DNA of 64,000 bases from Polynucleobacter sp. MWH-Svant-W18 (GTDB lineage Bacteria > Pseudomonadota > Gammaproteobacteria > Burkholderiales > Burkholderiaceae): the NCBI RefSeq assembly GCF_018687495.1, contig NZ_CP061293.1, positions 682,001 through 746,000 of the forward strand. Reading direction: 5' to 3'. Shown here in pieces: positions 44,959 through 52,860 of this stretch. Made by a program: the position numbers and the translations under genes. Every line of letters starts with the position of its first letter. Position 1 is the stretch's first letter. The notes under the pieces are model-generated. The model saw only the letters and a list, made by a program, of their open reading frames with translations, made no database searches and was not told the DNA's origin.

Positions 44959-46689
44959 ATGTCTTTAAGTCGTCGTGATTTTCTGCAGGCTTTAGCGATT
45001 GCTTCAGCAGGCGGATTGAGTTTGCAATCCAATTTTGCTGGTGCGCAAGTTTCTGCTCAAAAGTTTTATGATCTGCCAAAATTTGGCAATGTCCATCTCC
45101 TGCATTTCACGGATTGCCATGCACAATTATTGCCAATCTATTTCCGTGAGCCGAATGTAAATCTCGGTATCGGTGCTCAAGAAGGTAAGACGCCCCATTT
45201 AGTGGGAGAGTACTTTTTAAAAGCAAACGGTATACCGGCTGGTACGCGTGATGCACATGCATTTACTTATTTAGACTATGTTGCCGCTGCACAAAATTAC
45301 GGCAAGATGGGCGGTTTTGAGCATATGGCAACTCTAATTAAGCAATTAAAGGCAGAGCGTCCAGGTGCGCAGTTGCTAGATGGTGGTGATACATGGCAAG
45401 GATCAGGAACCGCACTCTGGACCAATGGTCAGGATATGGTAGACGCAGCACTGGCCTTAGGTGTTGATGTGATGACCCCTCACTGGGAAATGACGCTTGG
45501 TGAGAAGCGCGTGATGGAAATCGTGAATGGCGACTTCAAGGGAAAAGTTTCTTTCATTGCTCAGAACATTAAGACATCTGACTTTGGGGATATGGTCTTT
45601 AATCCCTATGTCATGAAAAATATGAATGGAGTGCAAGTTGCCATTATTGGACAAGCATTTCCATACACGCCAATAGCCAATCCACGCTATTTCACCCCTG
45701 ATTGGACTTTTGGTATTCAGGAAGAAAATCTACAAAAAACTATTGACGAAGTAAAAGCTAAGGGTGCAAAGATAGTTGTTCTCCTTTCTCATAATGGAAT
45801 GGATGTTGATTTAAAGATGGCGTCACGCGTGAGTGGATTGCATGCTATTTTAGGCGGTCATACGCATGACGGAGTGCCCATTCCAGTACAGGTAAAGAAT
45901 CGTGGCGGTATGACTTTGGTAACCAATGCTGGCTCAAATGGTAAGTTCTTAGGCGTATTAGATTTTGATGTCAAAGGTGGAAAGCCAGTAGATTTTCGTT
46001 ACAAGCTATTGCCCATCTTCTCCAATATGATTCCTGCTGACCCTGCGATGTCAAAGTTGATTGCTAAGGTAAGGGCACCCTATGAAGCCAAGCTAAATGA
46101 AAAATTAGCAACTACCGATGGTCTGCTCTACCGTCGCGGTAATTTCAATGGCAGCTTTGATCAATTAATCTTAGATGGTTTGATGTCTCAGAAAAATGCG
46201 GAGATTGCATTTTCACCAGGGTTCCGCTGGGGAACAAGCCTGCTACCTGGCCAAGCGATTACTCGCGAAAATCTTCTCGACCAAACTGCCATTACTTATC
46301 CCTACACCACAGTAACGAATATGAGTGGTGAAATGATTAAGACGATCCTAGAGGATGTGGCTGATAATTTATTTAACCCAGACCCTTATTATCAACAGGG
46401 CGGCGATATGGTGCGTGTTGGCGGCATGCAATACACCATCGATCCCGTCCAAAGTGCTGGAAACCGCATCTCTGATATGCGTCTGAATGGGAAAGCTATC
46501 GAAGCTAGCAAGACCTATAAGGTGGCAGGATGGGCTCCGGTGAGTGAGGAGGCTAAAAATGCAGGTGGCGAGCCAATTTGGGATGTCATTGAACGACACC
46601 TCAGGGATGTGAAGGTGGTGAAGGCTGTAAAACTCAATGAGCCAGTGATTAAGGGTGTTTCTGGTAACCCTGGTATGGCCCCAATCTAA
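44959..46689 (+). CDS. soxB: Thiosulfohydrolase SoxB
   Basis: Periplasmic dimanganese enzyme that releases sulfate from SoxYZ-bound thiosulfonate. The 576-residue precursor begins with the Tat signal SRRDFLQALAIASAGGLSL. It has the 5'-nucleotidase-family metal motifs HFTDCHAQLLP, LDGGDTWQGSGTALWTNGQD, VLLSHNGMDVDL and LGGHTHDGVPIP, and a C-terminal substrate domain with SPGFRWGTSLLPGQAITREN. GGGAATC precedes the ATG. Confidence 0.96.
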   Translation: MSLSRRDFLQALAIASAGGLSLQSNFAGAQVSAQKFYDLPKFGNVHLLHFTDCHAQLLPIYFREPNVNLGIGAQEGKTPHLVGEYFLKANGIPAGTRDAHAFTYLDYVAAAQNYGKMGGFEHMATLIKQLKAERPGAQLLDGGDTWQGSGTALWTNGQDMVDAALALGVDVMTPHWEMTLGEKRVMEIVNGDFKGKVSFIAQNIKTSDFGDMVFNPYVMKNMNGVQVAIIGQAFPYTPIANPRYFTPDWTFGIQEENLQKTIDEVKAKGAKIVVLLSHNGMDVDLKMASRVSGLHAILGGHTHDGVPIPVQVKNRGGMTLVTNAGSNGKFLGVLDFDVKGGKPVDFRYKLLPIFSNMIPADPAMSKLIAKVRAPYEAKLNEKLATTDGLLYRRGNFNGSFDQLILDGLMSQKNAEIAFSPGFRWGTSLLPGQAITRENLLDQTAITYPYTTVTNMSGEMIKTILEDVADNLFNPDPYYQQGGDMVRVGGMQYTIDPVQSAGNRISDMRLNGKAIEASKTYKVAGWAPVSEEAKNAGGEPIWDVIERHLRDVKVVKAVKLNEPVIKGVSGNPGMAPI

Positions 46690-46711
46690 TGATTGATTCG
46701 AAGGAAATTTG

Positions 46712-47149
46712 ATGAAGAAAATCGTCAATCTATTTTTAGCTGCCTTACTTGCAATTGGGTTTGGTTCAGCAGTATTCGCGCAACAGACTGGCCCCACTAA
46801 AGTTGTGTACCACATCGATGATGCCGAAACTCAAGGCTTAAAGGGTTTGCGAAATATTCGCAATCATCTAGATACTGCCCCAAACACGATCATCATTGTT
46901 GTTACTCATGCGAATGGTGTAGATCTTTTGATGGAAGGTGCTAAGGATAAGAAGAACAATATTGAATACGCGCCTCTAGTTTCAGCATTGAAATCCCGCG
47001 GTGTGAAATTTGAGGTGTGCGAGATTACCTTAAAGAATCGTAATTTCAAAAAGGATCAATTTGTTCTTGATGCCGATTTCACGCCATCTGGAGTGGTGCG
47101 GGTTGCGGATCTTCAATATAAGGATGGCTTTGCCTACATTAAGCCATAA
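46712..47149 (+). CDS. Exported DsrE-family protein linked to sox genes
   Basis: A 145-residue precursor with a signal peptide (to about residue 25). The mature domain, with VVYHIDDAETQGLKGLRNIR, IIIVVTHANGVDLLMEGA and a conserved-looking cysteine in VKFEVCEITLKNRNF, fits the DsrE/DsrF sulfur-relay fold. Periplasmic DsrE-like proteins are frequent sox neighbours, but their role is unclear; handling of sulfane sulfur is likely. The ATG at 46712 has AAGGA 6 bases upstream. It is 22 bases after soxB. Confidence 0.85.
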   Translation: MKKIVNLFLAALLAIGFGSAVFAQQTGPTKVVYHIDDAETQGLKGLRNIRNHLDTAPNTIIIVVTHANGVDLLMEGAKDKKNNIEYAPLVSALKSRGVKFEVCEITLKNRNFKKDQFVLDADFTPSGVVRVADLQYKDGFAYIKP

Positions 47150-47161
47150 GCAGTTTTTGTC

Positions 47162-48118
47162 ATGATTTGTTTCATCCGCGCTTGGACGGGGATTCTTGGG
47201 TCCCTTATCTTTTTGGGGGCCGCTTTTGCGCAGTCCGCTGGAGCGCCAGATAATGTCCAGCTCAAGCCAATACAAGTTGCTCCTCATACCTATTTTGTCC
47301 AGGGGCGCCCCGAAATGGGAAGCAGTGCAAATCAGAACTTTATTTCTAACGCTGGTTTTGTGATCACGCCAGAGGGTGTAGTGGTGATGGATGCTTTGGG
47401 ATCACCAATACTTGCCCAGAAGCTCTTAGCCGAAATTAAGAAGATCACCAATCAAAAAGTTGTGGCAGTGATTGTGAGTCACTATCACGCTGATCATGTT
47501 TATGGATTACAGGAGTTTAAGAAAATTGGTGCAAGCATTTATGCTCAGGGTGAGGGCAGAAATTACCTGTCTTCTGAAACAGCAAAACAACGTCTTATCG
47601 CTTCTCGCATTGATTTTGCTCCTTGGGTTAATGCAAATACAAGGCTGATATCAGCTGATGTCTGGATTGATGAAAAAAAGAGATTGAATATTGGCGGAGT
47701 AGAATTTTTGATCACTAGGGTTGGTCCTGCCCACGCTCCAGAAGATCTCATAGTGTATGTGCCCTCAGAAAAAGTGCTTTTTGCTGGAGATTTAGTATTT
47801 CGTGGGCGAATTCCTTTTGTGGGTAACGCTGATAGCAAAGGCTGGTTACTGGCTTTGGATGAAATTGAAAAGCTCAACCCCAATGTCGTCATTCCAGGTC
47901 ATGGAGCGTACTCTGTCAAGCCAGTTGAGGATATCGGCTTTACTCGCGCTTACCTTAAATACTTAAGAGAATCTATGTCAGCAGCAGCAATTAATATGGA
48001 TCCCTTTGAAGAGGCTTATCAACAGGTGGATTGGTCTGAATACGAAGGTATGCCTTTATTTAGATCGGCCAACCGCATGAATGCGTATAACGTTTATCTA
48101 TCCATTCAGGCCGAATAG
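47162..48118 (+). CDS. Exported MBL-fold metallo-hydrolase, SoxH-like
   Basis: A 318-residue precursor with a signal peptide (to about AFA, residue 21) and a metallo-beta-lactamase fold. The metal motif is IVSHYHADHVYGLQEF, followed by VGPAHAPEDLIVYVP, LFAGDLVFRGRIPFVG and VVIPGHGAYSVKPVED. SoxH proteins of sox clusters have this architecture and are dispensable for thiosulfate oxidation where tested; their substrate is unknown. It is 12 bases after the DsrE-like gene. Confidence 0.83.
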   Translation: MICFIRAWTGILGSLIFLGAAFAQSAGAPDNVQLKPIQVAPHTYFVQGRPEMGSSANQNFISNAGFVITPEGVVVMDALGSPILAQKLLAEIKKITNQKVVAVIVSHYHADHVYGLQEFKKIGASIYAQGEGRNYLSSETAKQRLIASRIDFAPWVNANTRLISADVWIDEKKRLNIGGVEFLITRVGPAHAPEDLIVYVPSEKVLFAGDLVFRGRIPFVGNADSKGWLLALDEIEKLNPNVVIPGHGAYSVKPVEDIGFTRAYLKYLRESMSAAAINMDPFEEAYQQVDWSEYEGMPLFRSANRMNAYNVYLSIQAE

Positions 48119-48177
48119 GGCGAAATTAGTCACTTAGCTCTAAAATGGTGGTTTTAGCCATAAATCACTGATTTGTA

Positions 48178-48495
48178 ATGACATTCACCGCATTTATTCG
48201 TAGGTCTTTTGTATTGGCCTTGATCTCTATTGCTAGCTCTAGTTTTGCGAGTGCAAACCTAGAAAATGGGAAAGCAATTGATCAGCAGAAGTGCTACGCC
48301 TGCCATGCAAAGAAAACAGGCTTTGGTAATGGCGACATGATTTACACGCGATCTGATGGCAAGGTGAACTCTCTTCCAAAACTAAAGTCGATGGTAGAGC
48401 GTTGCAATACTGAATTGCGCCTGGATCTTTTTCCGGAGGACGAGGCTGATGTAACTGCCTACCTGAATAAACAGTTTTATAAATTTAAACCTTAA
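48178..48495 (+). CDS. Small periplasmic monoheme cytochrome c
   Basis: A 105-residue precursor with a signal peptide (cut after about SSFASA) and one haem motif CYACH, near the start of the mature protein. The second half (LFPEDEADVTAYLNKQFYKF) forms a cytochrome-like C-terminal helix, and the distal ligand may be a methionine in KSMVERC or GDMIYT. It probably accepts electrons from SoxAX or SoxCD and passes them to a terminal oxidase, but no direct evidence assigns it. It lies 59 bases after the SoxH-like gene. Confidence 0.85.
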   Translation: MTFTAFIRRSFVLALISIASSSFASANLENGKAIDQQKCYACHAKKTGFGNGDMIYTRSDGKVNSLPKLKSMVERCNTELRLDLFPEDEADVTAYLNKQFYKFKP

Positions 48496-48515
48496 TTTTT
48501 CTGAATCTAATCACC

Positions 48516-49637
48516 ATGGATGTTGTTGATATTTCCTCTTTAGGCAAGTCTGTTCTTTGGGCAACTTTTGCCATTACTTTTGCGTTGGGCATGGTGATGC
48601 AAAAAACAGGTTTTTGCAGTATGGGCGCCATTACTGATGTTTTCATTATTGCCAGCTGGAAACGCCTGAGGCAGTGGTTCTTAGCGATCGGCGTTGCGAT
48701 CCTTGGCTTTACCTTTCTCTCATACTTGGGTCTGATTGATCCACTAAAAACAATCTACACGGGCAATAAGTTTTTATGGCTTTCAACTATTGTTGGTAGT
48801 GTTTTATTTGGGCTCGGTATGGTCTTAGCCTCGGGTTGCGGTAGTAAAACGCTGGTTCGTATTGGTGGAGGCAATCTTAAGTCAGTCATTGTGTTTATGG
48901 TTCTCGGCTTAACTGCTTATATGACTTTGCGAGGTTTTTTGGGCGTTATTCGCATCAACACCTTAGATGCAGTATTTATTACATTCGCTACCCCTCAAGA
49001 TTTACCCAGTCTGCTGAGCGATTCGCTTGGAATCGAGCGGGCTCGCTTGCACCTAGTACTTGGCCTGATTATTGGCTTTGCGTTTATTGCTTTTGCCCTG
49101 GTTAATAAGGCTTTTAGAACTGGTGAGAATCTTTTTGCTGGGATCGCGGTCGGCATTGCCATCACGGCTGTTTGGTGGGTTTCAGGCAATCTTGGTCATG
49201 TTGCGGAAGATCCCAATACGCTTGAGGAAGTCTTTTTATTGACGAATTCTGGCCGCATGGAAAGTCTTTCCTTTGTGGCTCCTTATGCATATTCTTTAGA
49301 TTGGTTGATGTTGTATAGCGATACCTCTAAGGTTTTGACTATCGGCATTGTTGCAGTTGTAGGGATGATTTTGGGTTCTGCAGTGGTGGCAGTGCTGACG
49401 AAATCATTTCGTTGGGAATCCTTTCGCAATCCAGAAGATACCGCCAATCATTTGATTGGTGCTGCCTTGATGGGGTTTGGCGGAGTTACTGCCTTAGGAT
49501 GCACTGTTGGCCAAGGATTGAGTGGCATATCTACTTTGGCCTTGGGTTCTCTCTTGGCCTTGCCAGGATTCATTTTCGGTGGCTACCTGGGCGTTCGTTA
49601 CTTGCAAATGCGCTTGGCACCAAACCCTTGTAACTAA
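48516..49637 (+). CDS. YeeE/YedE family transporter, TsuA-like (thiosulfate)
   Basis: A 373-residue membrane protein with about ten hydrophobic helices and the three cysteine-centred motifs of the thiosulfate transporter TsuA: MQKTGFCSMGAITD, GLGMVLASGCGSKTLVRIGG and FGGVTALGCTVGQGLSG. In TsuA these cysteines relay thiosulfate through the membrane. Located with sox genes, it may import thiosulfate or a sulfane compound; Sox oxidation itself is periplasmic, so its use could be assimilatory or regulatory. It lies 20 bases after the cytochrome gene. Confidence 0.88.
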   Translation: MDVVDISSLGKSVLWATFAITFALGMVMQKTGFCSMGAITDVFIIASWKRLRQWFLAIGVAILGFTFLSYLGLIDPLKTIYTGNKFLWLSTIVGSVLFGLGMVLASGCGSKTLVRIGGGNLKSVIVFMVLGLTAYMTLRGFLGVIRINTLDAVFITFATPQDLPSLLSDSLGIERARLHLVLGLIIGFAFIAFALVNKAFRTGENLFAGIAVGIAITAVWWVSGNLGHVAEDPNTLEEVFLLTNSGRMESLSFVAPYAYSLDWLMLYSDTSKVLTIGIVAVVGMILGSAVVAVLTKSFRWESFRNPEDTANHLIGAALMGFGGVTALGCTVGQGLSGISTLALGSLLALPGFIFGGYLGVRYLQMRLAPNPCN

Positions 49638-49662
49638 TTATTTAGAGATCGGAACACATAGC

Positions 49663-50100
49663 ATGCAAATCGACTGGTTAACCTTCTCGCCTATTCCATC
49701 TTTACTTGGTGGAATGATTCTTGGAGTAGCTGCAGCTCTCTACGTGCTTCTTCATGGTCGAATTCTGGGGATTAGCGGGATCGTATCGGGCTTGCTGCAT
49801 CCCAAGGCAGGGGATATTGTCTGGCGCTTAAGCCTAGTACTCGGCTTACTATCAGCTCCATTGTGGGCAGCCCTCATATTTGATATCAGGCCGATCATTC
49901 AGATTGATTCAGATTGGTATGCGATCTTATTGGCAGGATTGTTAGTTGGTTTTGGTGCTCAATACGGCTCAGGCTGTACCAGTGGTCACGGTATCTGTGG
50001 CTTATCTCGCTTATCACCCCGTTCATTGGTCGCCACACTCTCTTTTATGAGTGCAGGCTTTTTAACAGTATTTGTTTTACGTCATTTCATCGGAGGCTAA
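49663..50100 (+). CDS. Half-size YeeE/YedE membrane protein (PmpA-like)
   Basis: A 145-residue protein with about four membrane helices, equal to half of a YeeE/YedE transporter. Its signature is FGAQYGSGCTSGHGICGLSR, with the conserved GSGCTSGHGICG cysteines. It starts at the ATG at 49663 (upstream frame overlaps the previous gene) and is 1 base before its partner at 50102. Such split pairs are annotated as PmpA/PmpB or DUF6691 partners and are thought to move sulfur compounds. Confidence 0.87.
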   Translation: MQIDWLTFSPIPSLLGGMILGVAAALYVLLHGRILGISGIVSGLLHPKAGDIVWRLSLVLGLLSAPLWAALIFDIRPIIQIDSDWYAILLAGLLVGFGAQYGSGCTSGHGICGLSRLSPRSLVATLSFMSAGFLTVFVLRHFIGG

Positions 50101-50101
50101 T

Positions 50102-50548
50102 ATGAAAAAAAATCTTGGTCTCTTCAGTCAGTATGCGATTGGCGTACTGTTTGGTTGGGGATTGATCATCTCCGGAATGAGTAATCCACAAAAGGTATTG
50201 GGCTTTTTGGATATTGCTGGATTGTGGGACCCTTCTTTGATATTTGTCATGCTTGGTGCGATATTGGTAGGTTTGGCAGGTTTTTACATCGTTAGCAAGA
50301 GAAGCGAAGCCTTTTTTGGTGGTGCATTACATATTCCCACTAGACGTGATATCTCAAAACCTTTAATTGTTGGCAGCTTTATTTTTGGTATTGGCTGGGG
50401 CATTGCAGGTATTTGTCCCGGCCCCGCTCTTGTTGCTTTTGGGGCTGGATACTTAAAGGCCTTTGTATTTATTATTGCAATGTTGGCTGGCATGAGAATC
50501 TGCGAAAGATTCTTTACTGCACACAAGCAAAAGCCAGGGCAAGCGTAA
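50102..50548 (+). CDS. Half-size YeeE/YedE membrane protein (PmpB-like, DUF6691)
   Basis: A 148-residue four-helix membrane protein, second half of the split YeeE/YedE pair. The motifs LIISGMSNPQKVLGFLDIAG and GIGWGIAGICPGPALVAFG are characteristic, with the cysteine in GICPGPAL. GGAGG lies 5 bases before the ATG, overlapping the 3' end of the PmpA-like gene. The two probably form one transporter that is paralogous to the full-length copy at 48516. Confidence 0.87.
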   Translation: MKKNLGLFSQYAIGVLFGWGLIISGMSNPQKVLGFLDIAGLWDPSLIFVMLGAILVGLAGFYIVSKRSEAFFGGALHIPTRRDISKPLIVGSFIFGIGWGIAGICPGPALVAFGAGYLKAFVFIIAMLAGMRICERFFTAHKQKPGQA

Positions 50549-50596
50549 TTTAGTGTCGTATGAATTTTTTCAAAAATCTTTTAAAAAGAGGATGCA

Positions 50597-50941
50597 ATGA
50601 GTCTTCCCATTTCTTGTCATAACGATCAATTTGGAACTCTTGGTCAGATTGACCCAAGTCATTTGGCTGAGATTGTTCAACAAGGCTATAAGAGTGTGAT
50701 TAATAATCGTCCCGATGGTGAGGGTGGACCCGACCAGCCTAAAAATGCAGATATCCAGGCTGAAGCTGAAAAGCTTGGTTTGCACTACGCATACTTGCCA
50801 GTCGTTTCTGGTGCATTTACTCCAGATCAAGTAGTTGAAATGGCGCGTCTTCTGAAAACCATGCCTAGTCCCGTATTGGCATTCTGTCGATCAGGAGCAC
50901 GCTCTACCAATTTGTATCACCTTGCATTGCAAGTAGGTTAA
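50597..50941 (+). CDS. DUF442 / TIGR01244 family sulfurtransferase-like protein
   Basis: A 114-residue protein with a phosphatase/rhodanese-like fold. The active-site loop is AFCRSGARSTNLYHLAL with the nucleophilic cysteine, and YKSVINNRPDGEGGPDQP is the conserved DUF442 segment. In many bacteria this domain is fused to an ETHE1-type dioxygenase (Blh); here the dioxygenase is a separate gene at 39173. It likely transfers or senses persulfide sulfur. It is 48 bases after the PmpB-like gene. Confidence 0.85.
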   Translation: MSLPISCHNDQFGTLGQIDPSHLAEIVQQGYKSVINNRPDGEGGPDQPKNADIQAEAEKLGLHYAYLPVVSGAFTPDQVVEMARLLKTMPSPVLAFCRSGARSTNLYHLALQVG

Positions 50942-50969
50942 CTTTTTAGTTAACCAACCAGTAAAAGGC

Positions 50970-52043
50970 ATGCAGCCCAGCAATCCACACATCTTAAAGT
51001 TAGAACATTTTCTATCTGAATTAGATCGCTTTGACATTGTCATTGATGTTAGGTCACCAGCAGAGTTTGCCTTAGACCATATTCCTGGATCTGTAAATTA
51101 TCCCGTGCTGAGTAATGAAGAACGGATTGAGATCGGCACTCTGTATAAGCAGGTCTCTCCATTTGCAGCTAAAAAACTGGGTGCCGCATTCGTTTCTCGA
51201 AATATCTCTCAACACTTGGAAACCCATTTATTGGAATTTCCACGCGAGTGGCGTCCGCTGATTTATTGCTGGCGTGGTGGCGAACGTAGCGGGGCGTTTA
51301 CGCATATTCTTAATCGCATTGGCTGGAAAGCGCTGCAATTGGAGGGTGGTTATCAAGGCTTTAGACGGACAGTGATTGATGGTCTAGAGCAGGCCGCAAA
51401 TGCCTTCACGTTTCAGGTCATCTGCGGTATGACCGGCAGCGGTAAAACCAAAGTGCTACAAGAAATTGGTGCACTCGGTGCACAGATTTTGGATCTAGAG
51501 GGATTGGCAGTCCATCGAGGCTCGGTGTTAGGTAACGAACCCAATATTGAGCAGCCCTCACAAAAAGCTTTCGAAACTGCTTTATGGAATGCACTCCGCA
51601 AGCTGGATCCATCAAAACCAGTTTTTGTAGAATCCGAAAGCAAGAAGGTCGGTGGATTGCATATACCGGATGCGCTGATGGAAAAGATTCGCAATGGTGC
51701 TTGTATTGAGTTGCGTTCGAGTACGCAAACTCGTGTCTCTTGGTTGATCAGCGAATACCATCACTTCTTAATCGATACAGATAATTTCAAGAATAAGTTG
51801 GCTTTATTAACAGCGCATTATGGAAAAGTGCGAATTGCTAAATGGAATGAGGCGATTGATGCGGGTAACTTTCCGGAGCTTGTTGAGGAGTTACTAGTCA
51901 AGCACTATGACCCTTCCTATCAATCCTCGATTGTGCGGAATTTCCCGCAATACAAGATTGATAACTTTGTGCAACTTGAAAACGATAGTGATGAGGCGTT
52001 TTTACAGGCTGCCAAGGCACTCATTTTGAAGGCGAACGCTTAG
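50970..52043 (+). CDS. mnmH: tRNA 2-selenouridine/geranyl-2-thiouridine synthase
   Basis: A 357-residue enzyme that replaces sulfur by selenium in 2-thiouridine at the tRNA wobble position, through a geranylated intermediate. The N-terminal rhodanese domain has Cys100 in PLIYCWRGGERSGAFTH. The C-terminal domain has the P-loop ICGMTGSGKTKVLQEI (near residues 152-160). It begins 28 bases after the DUF442 gene, so it may be cotranscribed with the sulfur genes. Its selenium donor gene selD is not in the window. Confidence 0.95.
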   Translation: MQPSNPHILKLEHFLSELDRFDIVIDVRSPAEFALDHIPGSVNYPVLSNEERIEIGTLYKQVSPFAAKKLGAAFVSRNISQHLETHLLEFPREWRPLIYCWRGGERSGAFTHILNRIGWKALQLEGGYQGFRRTVIDGLEQAANAFTFQVICGMTGSGKTKVLQEIGALGAQILDLEGLAVHRGSVLGNEPNIEQPSQKAFETALWNALRKLDPSKPVFVESESKKVGGLHIPDALMEKIRNGACIELRSSTQTRVSWLISEYHHFLIDTDNFKNKLALLTAHYGKVRIAKWNEAIDAGNFPELVEELLVKHYDPSYQSSIVRNFPQYKIDNFVQLENDSDEAFLQAAKALILKANA

Positions 52044-52051
52044 CTCTCAGC

Positions 52052-52762
52052 ATGGATTCGCCAAAACGACACCATCGTTATTACGATTTAATTCTGGCTG
52101 CGTTTGTGGTGGTCTTACTGTGCTCCAACTTTATTGGAGCCGGTAAAGCAGCAATTGTTGAGCTTCCATATTTTGGCGCCATCCCTTTTGGTGGTGGCAT
52201 ATTGTTCTTCCCGATCTCCTACTTTTTTGGCGACATCCTTACCGAGGTTTATGGCTACGCTTATGACCGCCGTGCAGTATGGGCAGGTTTTGCTGCTCTT
52301 GCATTTGCCGCGGTGATGGCGCAGATTGTGATTGCCTTACCAGTCGCCCCAGGTGCTTATATGGCGAACTATCAGCAGGGATTGGAAACGGTTTTTGGTA
52401 ACTCCTGGCGTATTGCTTTGGCTTCGATGTTTTCCTTTTGGTGCGGCAGCCTTAGTAATAGCTATGTACTTGCCAAAATGAAAATCCGTACCCGGGGCCG
52501 TTTCCTATGGTTACGTACCATTGGCTCAACCGCGATAGGCGAGCTAGTGGACTCTTCTTTGTTCTATATGTTGGCCTTTTATGGCATTTGGCCGACGCAT
52601 GAGATCCTGCAGTTGGCTTTGGCCCAATATGTGCTGAAAACCTCCTGGGAAGTTCTAGCAACCCCGCTAACCTATTGGGTGGTGCATTTTCTCAAGCGCA
52701 AGGAAAATGAGGATTACTACGATATTCATACGAATTTCACCCCATTTAGGGTCAAAGTCTAA
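52052..52762 (+). CDS. yhhQ: Queuosine precursor transporter (YhhQ family)
   Basis: A 236-residue inner-membrane protein with six or so helices, of the YhhQ/DUF165 (VUT) family that imports queuine precursors such as preQ0. Diagnostic stretches are FFPISYFFGDILTEVYGYAY, SFWCGSLSNSYVLAKMK and GELVDSSLFYMLAFYG. It begins 8 bases after mnmH. Both act on tRNA wobble-base modification, which may explain the pairing. Confidence 0.92.
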   Translation: MDSPKRHHRYYDLILAAFVVVLLCSNFIGAGKAAIVELPYFGAIPFGGGILFFPISYFFGDILTEVYGYAYDRRAVWAGFAALAFAAVMAQIVIALPVAPGAYMANYQQGLETVFGNSWRIALASMFSFWCGSLSNSYVLAKMKIRTRGRFLWLRTIGSTAIGELVDSSLFYMLAFYGIWPTHEILQLALAQYVLKTSWEVLATPLTYWVVHFLKRKENEDYYDIHTNFTPFRVKV

Positions 52763-52860
52763 ATTCGCCTTCTGTCTTCCTAACCCGTTAAAATAACGGT
52801 CTTTGCCCTCAATGCTGGGGGTATCTATTGAATTGAATTTCAGAAAGCTAGAAAACATCC

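Noticed and set aside
48140..48157. CTAAAA/TTTTAG inverted repeat before the small cytochrome gene
   Set aside because: Only six A/T-rich pairs around a 6-base loop and no T-run; too weak to separate from chance.
52785..52799. CCGTTA/TAACGG hairpin before the ABC-F gene as a terminator
   Set aside because: Six-pair stem with a 3-base loop and no T-tract; mentioned with the gene but not listed as a terminator.
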